From Begonia masoniana (taxonomy: Eukaryota; Streptophyta; Magnoliopsida; Cucurbitales; Begoniaceae): a DNA stretch of 64,000 nucleotides. The position numbers were made by a program, and so were the translations under genes. Below, in pieces: positions 46,317-57,420 of the stretch. The stretch is taken from the NCBI GenBank assembly GCA_022432975.1, contig CM039510.1:35627468-35691467 (forward strand), written 5' to 3'. Every line of letters starts with the position of its first letter. Within the stretch, counting starts at the first letter, position 1. The notes beneath the pieces were generated by a model, which searched no databases, was not told the DNA's origin, and saw nothing but the letters and a program-made list of their open reading frames with translations.

Positions 46317-47261
46317 ATGGCACCAAAAAGACAACAGACTACCTCTACCTCTTCAGTTTCCAGCCCATTACACCATTCCTTCTTCAATGCTTTGGCTGAG
46401 AGTTATTTTTAGGAATTCATGCTGGAAGATAAACCAATCGTCTGTGAAATTCAATTTCAGCCAAGTGCCAGTGACGGAAATATCCGGGAAATTCTGGAGC
46501 AGCGAAACTGGGGGACCTTAGCGGTCTTAGGAGGCGCTGCAAATGTTAGCGTGGTTAGAGAATTTTATGCAAACTTGAGAGCGTATGGCAATGTTGGCCC
46601 CATCATGGTACGCGGTAGGATTGTGGATTTTTCTGAAGAGGTAATCAACACCGCACTAGGACTTGAGGCCCCTACTTTTGATGAGTATGATGATATGAGG
46701 AGGGCGGGGCCTGATTATGAGAAGATTCTTGGCGATATGGCCCACAGCAGATTAGTATGGACATATTTTAAAGAGTGGTGCAGGTTTATCCGAAAGAACT
46801 TGATACCCACCTCACAGACTACCGAGTTCATTAAAGATAGGGCGGTCCTTCTTTTTTGCATCCTGACACAACATTCAATCAATATCGGGCGTATTATTCA
46901 CAGGAACATCACCTAATATTGCAGAAAAACCCAGTTATCAGCACACATCCACCCTGTTTTGATTACACGATTATGTGCAGCTGCAGGGGTCGATATGAGT
47001 TCCCCAGATGAGATATGGATCCAGCCTACTGTCTATGGTAGGGCTCCGCCAAATGGATGTGCTTTTATCGATCATGACACTCAGAGACAGCAGGAGTGTG
47101 TTGACGCTTGGTTGCAGAGAACATTTATAGGTTTCTCATCTGTCCCACCTACACCCCAGGTACTGCCGCATCATCCTGGAGGCCATCGTGGGAGGACGAT
47201 GATGAGGAACAATCCGAGTCTTTTTGAGGTACTTTTATTTTATCCTACTCATTTAAAATAA
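46317..47261 (+). pseudogene. Athila-B ORF3 (plant-transposon protein domain type)
   Basis: The frame starts at ATG 46317 and ends at 47261, with a TAG at 46410-46412 and a TAA at 46914-46916. It shows VVREFYANLRAYGNVGP, VRGRIVDFSEEVINTALGL, FIKDRAVLLFCILTQHSINI and LITRLCAAAGVDM. The same KDRA-LL-CIL-INIG pattern is in Athila-A ORF3. The family is common in plant Athila-type elements and its function is unknown. No signal peptide or transmembrane segment is evident. A TTTTAG/GC site at about 46292-46300 could be a splice acceptor for a subgenomic ORF3 message; this is inference. Confidence 0.72.
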
Positions 47262-47946
47262 TTTAACATTGGGGACAATGTCTATATTATTTGTATTTTA
47301 TGTTTGTTAGTAAAGACATTGACAAAGGAGTTGGTTTTGAAAAATAGAGAGTGAGACAAGTTTGGGGGGATTATTGAGTTAACTGATTAGAAAAGAGTTC
47401 TAGTGAGTGTAAGGAGTGAGGGTGGTATAAGGATGGATTGTGCTCTAGAGTTTCGCTTGAATCCAAAAATTTCCTACCTTATAAACCCGACCTTACATTA
47501 CAAGCTTAATTAAAGACCTATCGACTTTTATTCTGTTTACTCATATTTGTTATTAGTGAATAATGGGCAAGACTGATGAACAATAAGAGTAGATGGAGTG
47601 ACCCTGAGAGGTATTTTTGATTTCCCTTCTCATAAGACACAATTATAGATCTATCAGTTAAACGAGAATGAGTTTGAGCTTGTAGACACACAAGAATTTC
47701 TGATTAAGTTTCTCTCAATGTGATATCATGAGTTGTATTATTCAAAGTGTTTATTTAGATGGTTTATTTGCATGCAAATATCAAGCTGAGACAAAATACT
47801 GCGAACTATAATTTACATAATTTTACCATGGAAATTTTAAATATTTTGCAGACTTTAAATTTTAGACATTCTTGGATAAACTTTGCTAGATTTCTATGCT
47901 TATTTCTGTTCGCTTGAGAACAAGCTTTCATTCAAGTTTGGGGGTG
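47262..47946 (+). other. Athila-B 3' spacer and polypurine tract
   Basis: It is AT-rich with no ORF. A tract AAGTTTGGGGGGATTATTG lies near 47359. The LTR-adjacent polypurine tract is CAAGTTTGGGGGTG at 47933-47946. Confidence 0.65.
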
Positions 47947-49177
47947 TGATAAGTGTGTATTTTACACACTTTATTGTACTCTTTAATCTTTGAATTGATG
48001 AGTTTTACTCAAAGTATATAAAAATTCTGATGTATTTGGTGAGTGTGTAGAAAAATTGGAGAATTACAGGTTTCGGTGAAATCATTCCAGAAGAAAAGCG
48101 AGCAATTGTCAATCGATCAGATATTTTAATTGTTTTAATCATCAACCGTTGATCAATCGGCTATTTTAATTGATGGAGATGTTTGAATCTGGACCGTTGA
48201 AGCTTGTTTTAATCTTAGCCGTCGAAGATGATTGTGGGCTAGGCTTCAAATTAATTGATAAATAGCTTATATGTTAACCTAATAGGGGATTCATTCAGAA
48301 AGGAGGGAGAGCAGCCCTAGCAAGAGACCGGAACGGAGCGAGAGCTTCGAGAATTGATTTTCAGCATAGTTTTTTTTTCCCTTTCTCTTCTGAACTATGA
48401 ACTTCTTTATTATTCTTATTGTTTTTCTTTATTTTAGTATGAACTAAATTTATTTTCTAGGGTTATGATGTAACTGAAACTCGACTGTTTAATATTTCTA
48501 ATTTAGTTTTTATTTTCCTTTTTCTGATATCATGTTGAGTATTCTTATCTGTTCTTCATGCTTAATTTTGCCTGATCACCAAAGTTAAGATTTTTAGGGT
48601 TGTTTCAAAAGATGGAAGTTGCGAAATAACTGGGCATTGATGAGTTTACCATAAACTGATTCTAGACTAGGGATAGCTAGGACTTTTATGTAGTTTTATG
48701 ATTTTCTGCACTTAATGTATTCAACTAATTTGAGTTTGAGACCGGGAGGTGATAACCTGTTAGTTGGATAATATTATTATAGCTCGGGAGAGAATAATAA
48801 TTAAATAAAAAAATCGCTATCAACACGTAGGATTAGGAAATATTAACTAAATTAGGGATATTAAATAGAAAAGTGGATGTGAAATCAGAATCCCTAGATT
48901 CTTTCTTGATATTTACAAAATCTTTAATTATTTTCCTGCCATTTATTTTAGTTTCCTAATTCGTTTATTTCAATTATTTTAGTTATTTAATTGTTTAATT
49001 TAAAATCAAATCAAAATCAAAATCTTTTTAATAAAAATTAAAGTGTTTTAGTCCAATTAATTAAAATTAACTTAATTTAATATTTTAGTAAAACTATTCC
49101 TCGTGGGTTCGACTCTTACTTAAAAACTATATTACTTGTGCGACACATACACTTGCGTATCACGATTTTTTGCAACA
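47947..49177 (+). repeat. 3' LTR of Athila-B
   Basis: It is a near-identical copy of 27276-28507, ending TTTTTTGCAACA, followed by target duplicate ccatc and the rest of the Tekay-2 LTR. Confidence 0.92.
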
Positions 49178-49182
49178 CCATC

Positions 49183-49873
49183 GGAAGATGTCTTCAGTAG
49201 AAGCCATCGGTTGATGTCTTCGGTATAAGTCTTTAGCAGCCTTGTCGTTTTGTAATTGAATGATGTAGGCAGTAGATTTGTCATTTTGTAATCGGATGAT
49301 GTAGGTAGTAGATTTGTCGTTTTGTGAATGGAGAAGTAGATAATAATTCTGTCATTTTAAACGGAAGAGTTATGCAGTCGATTTTGTCGTTTTGTGATCG
49401 GTAGATGTGTGCAGCCGACGCGTCATCGGCAGATGTGAGCAGAAGACGTGTGAAGTCGACGTGTCAATTCTGTCTCTGCTTCCACCGCTGAGTCTTTTGT
49501 CCCTACTTCTACTGCTGGCACTGTTTGGCGGTAGAAGCCTTCTGTTTCTGTTTTTGCCTCTACCGTTGACTTTGTTCAGCGGAAGATGCGTTTGACTTTT
49601 TACGAACTTTAAGTATTTCACGCTTAAGCCTTCATTTCTTTTGGCTGAATTATTTCTTAATATTATAGCTGATTATTCAAACACTGTTTCATAGTTTTGC
49701 TCAACTCTGTTCTGCTCAAATGATTTTTCCGTTGCAAATTTTCAATGTTTACCTTGTAAAATCTCAAATTTTGTCCATTGAGTGAAGTTTTAGAATTTTC
49801 TCAAAATAAAATCCTATAGTTCAGTTCAGTATCTTGAGTAGCGAACTGGGTTCAGAAAACTCGGGGCGTTACA
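49183..49873 (+). repeat. Tekay-2 5' LTR, right part
   Basis: It resumes inside the CATCGG-type motifs cut by Athila-B. About three repeats of a roughly 40-bp unit (GATGATGTAGG-AGTAGATTTGTC) lie from 49240 to 49330. It ends GGGGCGTTACA at 49873, and the tRNA-iMet primer site TGGTATCAGAGA follows at 49877-49888. Confidence 0.9.
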
Positions 49874-50029
49874 GTATGGTATCAGAGACATTCAGTTAAA
49901 CCGTTCAAAAGATTATTCATCAGTGCCGATCGTCATATGGGAGTACTCCAACAACTGTAAGTGTTTATGTTAGCCTTAGTTATTAGATGTTTATGAGAGT
50001 AGTTAACCCTGTGCAGGAAATCTAGTAAG

Positions 50030-51054
50030 ATGTCTAGACGACCAGGAAGACCAAGAGTACCAAGAGAGATACCGAATTCGGGACGTGAAGAAGATCCTAG
50101 CGTAATTAGGCAGTTGACAGATCTGGTGCGTCAACAAATAGACTTAGTGCGACAGCAGTCCGATCAGTTAGGAGTGCTGTTGAACCGAGAGGTACAAGGA
50201 AGTGCCAACTCGAGTTCTAGCAATGAGCATTCTGGAGATAAATTCAGGAGGCTATGACCACCCACATTTGATGGACAGTCATCTGACTCAGTTATTGCTG
50301 AAGGATGGCTTAGGAAGATTGAAAGTATGTTTAGATGTGCCAGCATTGGAGAAGGAGACAAGGTCACGTTGGCAACATTTCATTTGGCTGGTGAAGCTCA
50401 ACTCTGGTGGGAAACAATAGAGACCACCACTGATGTGCCTTGGTCACAATTCAAGGATATTTTCTATGAGAAGTATTTTAACAACACTGTCCAAACCGCG
50501 AAGAAGTTGGAATTTCTGAACTTGAAGCAGACAGGGTCTGTGGCCGAGTACAATAGGCTATTCGAGTCCCTGTCCAGGTTTGCTAGACATTTTGCTCACA
50601 GGGACGAGGATAAGGTGTTCAAATTTGTGCATGGGCTGAAGCCAGAAATTTACCAGGGAGTTAAATTCTGTGGTATTAAAGGCTTGACATTCAGCGAAGT
50701 TATGTCCACTGCTCTAGAGGTGGAAGAAGCTGAAAGGAAGTGTGCTGGAACAAAGGAGGTCCCACAAAAGTTTATCTAGCCACACCAACAAAGAGGAATG
50801 AAGAGGCCTAGTGAAGGCCAGAATAGCCAAGGAGCAGGAGGGAAAATACAGAATGCAAGTAAATTTCCCCAGTGTCCTAAGTGTTTGAAGAACCACCCGG
50901 GCGAGTGCAGATTGGGCTTTGGGAAGTGTTTCAACTGTGAGGAGGTTGGACACACGTTCAAAGATGCCCGAAGCCTAGAATCACCAGATGCTACAATTGT
51001 AACAAAGTCAGCCATATTAGCAGAGACTGCCCAGCTTTTAAGAGTGGTCCCACT
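50030..51054 (+). pseudogene. Tekay-2 gag
   Basis: It encodes a Gag homologous to Tekay-1 (MSRRPGRPRVPRE start, AEGWLRKIESMF, FKDIFYEKYF, LKQTGSVAEYNRLFESLSRF). A TGA at about 50256 replaces an Arg codon in RRLRPP, a TAG lies at 50777-50779, and the frame is lost near 50966 inside the zinc-knuckle region ([24 protein letters not shown]). It is a dead copy, but its core lacks the 8-base insertion seen in Tekay-1. Confidence 0.88.
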
Positions 51055-52876
51055 ATGATTAAACCGATGATATTCTCCATGATGGAGTCAGGTGAGGAAC
51101 AGCCCGCTGTTGTATCAGGTACTATATTGATCAACTCTATACCTGCTTTTACTTTAATAGATTATGGTGCAACACATTCTTTTATAGCGTCTACGTTTGC
51201 AGTTAAGTTAGATGTACAGTCTTCGCCATTTGAACATGTGTTTAATGTCACGTTACCCTTTGGTGAATGCATGCACTCTAGCCAAGTGATGCTTAATAGT
51301 GTGGTGATAGTGGGAAACAAGAATTTACCTGCTGATCTCATTATTATATATATAATGGGATTTGATGTAATCCTAGGGATGGATTGGTTGTTCAAGCATT
51401 ATGCCACAATTGATTGTAAGACTGGAGTAGTTAGTTTTCACCCCCTAGTGGCTTGAAACATACCTTTCAAGCTTCAAAGAAGAGTAAAGAAATGTCTGTG
51501 ATGACTTCTATTAACACTAAACCTTCCCCATGTAGAGAGTACTTGTGCTTCTTAGCTAGCGTTTTAGACACACAATTTGTAGGAAAAGCAAATCCTCAAA
51601 ATGTCTTAGTTGTCCAAGACTTTTCAGAAGTATTTCTAGATAACCTTCCTGGCTTGCCGCCAGATAGAGAAATTGAATTTGTTGTAGATGTTTACCTAGA
51701 CGCCGAGCCTGTATCTAAGAATCCCTATAGATTAGCACCTACGGAGCTTAAGGAATTAAAGAAATAGTTGGATGAACTATTGGAAAAAGGGTTCATACGC
51801 CCAAGCTTTTCACCGTGGGGGGCACCAGTTCTTTTTGTCAAAAAGAAGGATGGATCGATGCGGATGTGCATTGATTATCAGGAACTAAATAAGCTAACTG
51901 TCAAGAACAAGTATCCATTGCCAAGGATTGACGATTTGTTCCACCAACTTAATGGTGCAAGAGTCTTCTCTAAAATTGATCTAAGGTCAGGTTACTATTA
52001 ATTGAAAGTTAAATCTGAAGATATCCCAAAGACTGCCTTTTGCACAAGGTATGGACACTATGAGTTTTTGGTTATGTCCTTTGGATTGACAAATGCACCG
52101 ACAGCCTTCATGGACCTTATGAATAGAGTGTTCCACGACTATTTAGACAAATTCATCATAGTGTTCATAGATGATATTTTAATCTACTCACGTACAAAGG
52201 ATGATCATGCAAAGCACTTGAGCTTGGTGTTAGGATTACTAAGGCAGCACCAACTTTATGCCAAGTTTTCCAAGTGTGAGTTTTGGTTGGACAGAGTTCA
52301 CTTTCTTGGTCATGTGATATCGGGTGATGGAATATCTGTGGATCCAGCCAAGATTCATGCAGTTAAGGAGTGGCCCCAACCAAAGAATGCTACAGATATT
52401 TGGAGTTTCCTTGGGTTAGCAAGATACTACAGGAAATTTATTGAAGGATTCTCGAAGATTGTTACACCCCTCACTCAGTTAACTAGGAAAAACATTAAGT
52501 ATGCATGGACAGAGAATGCGAATCCAGTTTCCAGACTTTGAAACAGAAACTGACCAATGCCCCAATATTAACCCTCCCTGTTGAAAATGGTAAATTTAGC
52601 ATTTACTGTGATGCATCCAAGATTGGACTTGGCTGTGTCTTGATGCAAGAGGGAAAGGTAATAGCCTATGCTTCTAGACAGTTGAAAACTCATGAGAAGA
52701 ATTATCCTACGCATGACTTGGAATTAGCTGCAGTGGTATTTGCACTTAAGATTTGGAGGCATTACCTGTATGGAAAAACTTGTGAAATATTCTCGGACCA
52801 TAAAAGTCTAAAATATATCTTCACACAGAAGGAATTAAATATGAGGCAACGTCGATGGTTGGAATTTGTAAAGGAC
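51055..52876 (+). pseudogene. Tekay-2 pol, truncated after RNase H
   Basis: Protease ([13 protein letters not shown], with Ser of DSG changed to Tyr) reads in one frame to 51456, then a shift. RT follows with stops at 51765-51767 and about 51999 and contains [39 protein letters not shown] and [10 protein letters not shown]. Another shift near 52530 precedes RNase H ([38 protein letters not shown]), which ends at RRWLEFVKD. Integrase and chromodomain are deleted. Confidence 0.9.
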
Positions 52877-53071
52877 AAACGTTGTTTCATAGTTTTGCTC
52901 AACTCTGTTATACTCAAATGATTTTTCCGCTGCAAATTTTCAATGTTTATCTTGTAAAATGTCAAATTTTATCCATTGAGTGAAGTTTTAGAATTTTCTC
53001 AAAAGAAAATCCTATAGTTCAGTTCAGTATCTTGAGTAGCGAACCGGGTTCAGAAAACTCGGGGCATTACA
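52877..53071 (+). repeat. Tekay-2 3' LTR remnant (195 bp)
   Basis: It matches the last part of the Tekay-2 5' LTR (from about 49679 to 49873). It joins pol directly, so about 2 kb of LTR and the pol end are gone. Target duplicate gttct follows. Confidence 0.9.
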
Positions 53072-53076
53072 GTTCT

Positions 53077-54001
53077 TCCACCTGATGAATGCGCGTGTTG
53101 ATGGAGAACGCTCGTGGGAGTGCGCTGGCCCAGTCGGTGCTATTTTGACCCGTGGGGAAAGGACGTATAGGTATTTGGGGTCTCATTGGTAGGAAAGGGT
53201 GTAGTTAGTACGTTTAAGTTGACGCAGAGTTTAACTTGAATTTTGATGTTGATAATGGATACCTTTTGATGAATTTTAATGATGGGTTAACTTATGAGCA
53301 AATTACATGTAAATGTTAGTATTCCGCTGCATATGATAGCCATTGATGATTTTAGATTTTACTGGAATTGCATGATGATTTCTTTTAGGTGTGGGGAATC
53401 GTTTAGTGTTCAAACCGACCAACGCAGTTTGTTTTCACGAAATGTCAATACGTATAGGCAACGTTGTGTCATGTGTTTGATGAGTTAAGGAAGGGATGAG
53501 GCTAAGTGTAATTTTATGTTGAAGTGTTTGTGATGAAATGTGTTTAGGAGTAAGTTGATGAAGGGATGGAGGTAAGGAGGAGATTTTGAAGTGGGCAGGG
53601 CGTGGAGGAAAAGTGGGGCAACTCTCTGGTTTTCCAGAGAGTTAGTCGATCGATCGCCAGAAGAGGGGCGATCGATCGCCAGACTCTCTGGTTTTCCAGA
53701 GAGTTACCCGATCGTTCGCCTGCAAAGGGGCGAACGATCGGCTCTTGTAGGCTGCTACGCTATGGAATTTCCTACAGAGCGGCAGCTGATCGATCGCCAG
53801 AAAGGGGGCGATTGATCGACTGGTCAAGGGCTGATCGATCGGCTGTCAAATGGCCGATTGATCGCCCCTTTGTTTTCTTGCTTTGGACATGATTGCCCTC
53901 GGCTTCTGTACTATGTTTTCTATCAGCTTTATGTATTTCCTTTAAATGGTTTTAACAACTTAGACTATGATTTAGAATTAAGAAGTCAAGAATTTACTTA
54001 G
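53077..54001 (+). repeat. LTR6, second part
   Basis: It resumes LTR6 after Tekay-2. It matches S2 at GTGGGAGTGCGCTGG, TTTTGACCCGTGGGGAA and CGCAGTTTGTTTTC. A hairpin-rich segment at 53620-53863 is absent from S2. Tekay-3 interrupts it at 54002, and the LTR6 end is outside the window. Confidence 0.75.
53620..53863. repeat. Cluster of six hairpins with GATCGATC-type stems in LTR6
   Basis: Two copies of ACTCTCTGG-TTTT-CCAGAGAGT (53620-53643 and 53683-53704) alternate with four stem-loops: CGATCGATCG twice (53647-53656, 53669-53678), CGATCGTTCG with CGAACGATCG (53709-53718, 53731-53740), TGATCGATCGCC with GGCGATTGATC (53787-53798, 53807-53817) and GATCGATCGGC with GCCGATTGATC (53833-53843, 53853-53863). 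Loops are 8-12 nt and often purine-rich. Confidence 0.85.
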
Positions 54002-55123
54002 TGTAACACCCGACAACTTCAATCAGGTGACTTCCTAAACTGTATTAACGGTCATGAATATTCAATCTTTACGGTTTAGGGTTTTATGCCAAGCTTAATT
54101 AATTACATGTGGATCTAAACGAGGTTGAGTGGCAAAGTTGTAATAATGGAGGATTGAGGCCAGTATTTAAAGAAAAAGGAAAGGATTCAAACCTCATTTA
54201 AACCACTGTAGCCGACATCCCCAATTCCCAGCGATTTCTTCTCTCCCAAGCTCTCGCTCTCTGTCAGCTGGAAATCCCTCCTTCGACGATTGGTTTCCTT
54301 GTTGCTTCTCGGCTACTTTGTGCTCGAGGTACGAGTTTGACAATGTAGCTATCTTTCAGTCGTTAAGCTCTCTTTCAGCTATGTGTTGAGGTTCTGGATT
54401 TTTCAATGGCCGAGTATTAGTAAGGATATTTAAAATCTGAATGTAGTAATGTCATTCCGAATTGACTCTGGACATTAAACAAACAACCCTGAGATATTGC
54501 TTATCGAATCTGTCTGTTCTGGGTTTTGGATTTCAAACTGCATAGAGAACTATACTAAGGATTCGAGAGTGACTATAGCTATTAGATCCTAGGATGACTT
54601 GTGATTAGAACTTATAGGATTTTGTTTTAACTACTGCAATGTAAATGTTTTAGGTGAGGAAGGTGGAAGAGAAAGGAGCTCAAATTGCTAAGGAGACCAG
54701 GTAAGTGAATGAATAGGTTTCTCGGTCATTAGGACCCTACATCAAAGGATGCTAGGTAGAAACTCATATGATGAATAGAAGTTTCCCTTATGTTATTGTC
54801 TATTGTTTATGCTGATGATTAGCTCAGTGGTAAAGTTTCATGTCGAATGGTACTCAGTTCTGTAGCTTGATGATTTAAGAATTTTCATGTGCATGTATCA
54901 TGAATATTTTATGCATATGAAAATGTTTTAAGAGCATGTCTTTGCATGAACAAGATAAGAATATAAAACTTATGCAACGTGAATTAAGAGAGGGTTGGGG
55001 GCGGTTTGGCGTATGTCACTGTCCAAAAGAAGGACCATGATAAGACCCGCAAGGGAACTATGTGCACTCTCACTGTCAAACCCCCTTTACCGGCACAAAT
55101 CCCCTCTTAATCCACACAACTTA

Positions 55124-55279
55124 AATGAAGAATATGATCAATGACTATGAATGAAGAATATGATCAATGACTATGAATGATGAATATGATCAATGACTAT
55201 GAATGATGAGTATGATCCACGACTACGATTGATGAACATGATCCATGACTATGAATGATGATTACGAGCAAAGATATGA
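55124..55279 (+). repeat. 26-bp tandem repeats, six copies
   Basis: The unit holds AATGAAGAATATGATCAATG with changes in later copies. The 3' LTR carries the same array from 63182 until it is cut at 63335. Confidence 0.88.
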
Positions 55280-55827
55280 ACAAGAAAAGACTCATGAGCA
55301 TGTGATTTCCCAAATTATACATTCATGCATCCATGTTAGTGTTGCATTCCTTACTAAGCATTAGGCTTATAGTTAAACCTTATGATGTAGGTGAAGAGTT
55401 AGCAGGTGAGGATTTTCAGTTCAGAGAAGATGCTTAAAGCTGGTTGCCGGAGGATGCTCAGTATGACAGTGCAAGGCTGGATAGGCGATTAGGTCTCCTG
55501 GTTATGCTCATAGTAGGTCACAGAAGTTTATGATAAACAGATGACTAAGTAGAATAGAATTTTCTTATAACAATGAGATTCGGATTTGAATGATTTGACT
55601 TCAGAGTCTGATAACGATTTTAAGGATTATTGAATGGGTTGTTTTGCTTAAGCCTTCCGCTATGCATATTTTGGGTGAGTCTATGATTCTTACCCTTTGA
55701 GGTTTGTAGTTACTAAGATAAGATTTGGGTGAGTTGTGGTATTTTCTATTGGATGAGGTTGTTAGATGATTATAGTGTTTTCATGCCGTGTGATGGAAGC
55801 TGGATAAAGTAATCATCCGGCTGACGT

Positions 55828-57043
55828 CATCGGCAGATGTAGAGTGATTAAGCCATCGGATGATGAAAGTGCTATTTTGTCGTCTAGCGATCGGCAGATG
55901 TAGAGTGATTAAGCCATCAGATGATGAAAGTGCTATTTCGTCGTCTAGCGATCGGCAGATGTAGAGTGATTAAGCCATCGGATGATGAAAGTGCTATTTC
56001 GTCGTCTAGCGATCGGCAGATGTAGAGTGATTAAGCCATCGGATGATGAAAGTGCTATTTCGTCGTCTAGCGATCGGCAGATGTAGAGTGATTAAGCCAT
56101 CGGATGATGAAAGTGCTATTTCGTCGTCTAGCGATCGGCAGATGTAGAGTGATTAAGCCATCGGATGATGAAAGTGCTATTTCGTCGTCTAGCGATCGGC
56201 AGATGTAGAGTGATTAAGCCATCGGATGATGAAAGTGCTATTTCGTCGTCTAGCGATCGGCAGATGTAGAGTGATTAAGCCATCGGATGATGAAAGTGCT
56301 ATTTCGTCGTCTAGCGATCGGCAGATGTAGAGTGATTAAGCCATCGGATGATGAAAGTGCTATTTCGTCGTCTAGCGATCGGCAGATGTAGAGTGATTAA
56401 GCCATCGGATGATGAAAGTGCTATTTCGTCGTCTAGCGATCGGCAGATGTAGAGTGATTAAGCCATCGGATGATGAAAGTGCTATTTCGTCGTCTAGCGA
56501 TCGGCAGATGTAGAGTGATTAAGCCATCGGATGATGAAAGTGCTATTTCGTCGTCTAGCGATCGGCAGATGTAGAGTGATTAAGCCATCGGATGATGAAA
56601 GTGCTATTTCGTCGTCTAGCGATCGGCAGATGTAGAGTGATTAAGCCATCGGATGATGAAAGTGCTATTTCGTCGTCTAGCGATCGGCAGATGTAGAGTG
56701 ATTAAGCCATCGGATGATGAAAGTGCTATTTCGTCGTCTAGCGATCGGCAGATGTAGAGTGATTAAGCCATCGGATGATGAAAGTGCTATTTCGTCGTCT
56801 AGCGATCGGCAGATGTAGATTAAGCCATCGGATGATGAAAGTGCTAGTTTGTCGTCTAGCGATCGGCAGATGTAGAGTGATTAAGCCATCAGATGATGAA
56901 AGTGCTATTTCGTCGTCTAGCGATCGGCAGATGTAGAGTGATTAAGCCATCGGATGATGAAAGTGCTATTTCGTCGTCTAGCGATCGGCAGATGTAGAGT
57001 GTTTAAGCTACCGGATGATGAGGGTGTTATTTTGTCGTTTAAT
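55828..57043 (+). repeat. 61-bp tandem array, twenty copies, in Tekay-3 5' LTR
   Basis: Units start at 55828 and every 61 bases up to 56804, then 56861, 56922 and 56983; one unit (56804) is 57 bp and the last is diverged. Most inner copies are identical. Each has GATCGGCAGATGTAGAGTG and CCATCGGATGATG. The array makes up over a third of the LTR. Confidence 0.95.
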
Positions 57044-57420
57044 GACCGGGTCATGTTTTAATTATTCACGTGAGAAGCACATGTTCACCGGATGATGTAA
57101 GAAGTCTCTTTACCGGATGATATAAACATGGTTTTGTCATCTAGTGACCGGTAGATGTGGTTTTATTCCTCAATCGGCAGGTGCAGTCTAAAGGTTTAAG
57201 TTTCCCTTCACCAGCCGATACACATTGCACTGCCCGCCGGCAGATGCGTAAAGTATTCCATTGCCGAGTAATGCCTAGTGAATTATGTACGACATTTGAG
57301 TTAAGTTATGTTTCAAAAAAAAAATATATTACCGAAAATGAGTAGAGTGTGAGTAATAAGAATTAAATGATCAAGAAAGATATGGATTATGTGACGAACC
57401 CTCCGGGGCTGTTACAATTA

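Larger units (their letters stand above)
27276..49177 (+). mobile_element. Athila-B: complete Athila-like element, nested in Tekay-2 LTR
   Basis: LTRs of 1232 bp (27276-28507) and 1231 bp (47947-49177) flank gag-pol and ORF3. The target duplication ccatc is at 27271-27275 and 49178-49182. A tRNA-Asp-like primer site and a G-rich polypurine tract sit at the LTR borders. It is interrupted by the LARD element (30936-39296) and solo LTR S2 (43487-46190). The LTRs are very similar by eye. The gag-pol frame has few defects: one frameshift and three stops. Confidence 0.93.
25778..53071 (+). mobile_element. Tekay-2: Tekay/Del chromovirus with deleted pol end and truncated 3' LTR
   Basis: It starts TGTAGCACCCGG and ends GGGGCATTACA, with the target duplication gttct at 25773-25777 and 53072-53076. 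The 5' LTR (25778-27275 plus 49183-49873) is split by Athila-B. Gag and pol follow, but pol stops in RNase H and joins directly to the last 195 bp of the 3' LTR. Because the target duplicates survive, the deletion came after insertion. It is of the same family as Tekay-1. Confidence 0.9.
54002..57416 (+). repeat. 5' LTR of Tekay-3 (3415 bp)
   Basis: It starts TGTAACACCCGAC and ends GGGGCTGTTACA. Landmarks in order: TATTTAAA box 54164-54171, donor CAG/GTAAGT (GT at 54701-54702), arm 54736-54744, six 26-bp repeats 55124-55279, arm 55383-55391, TGACGTCA at 55822-55829 and the 61-bp array 55828-57043. The first part is repeated at 62041-63335. Confidence 0.92.

Noticed and set aside
53591..53892. 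ORFs with repeated DRSP/DRSA residues
   Set aside because: They come from reading the GATCGATC hairpin cluster; three frames are open over the same bases.
55828..57043. CRISPR-like regular array
   Set aside because: Units are identical from end to end with no unique spacers, and it lies in a plant retrotransposon LTR; it is a simple tandem repeat.
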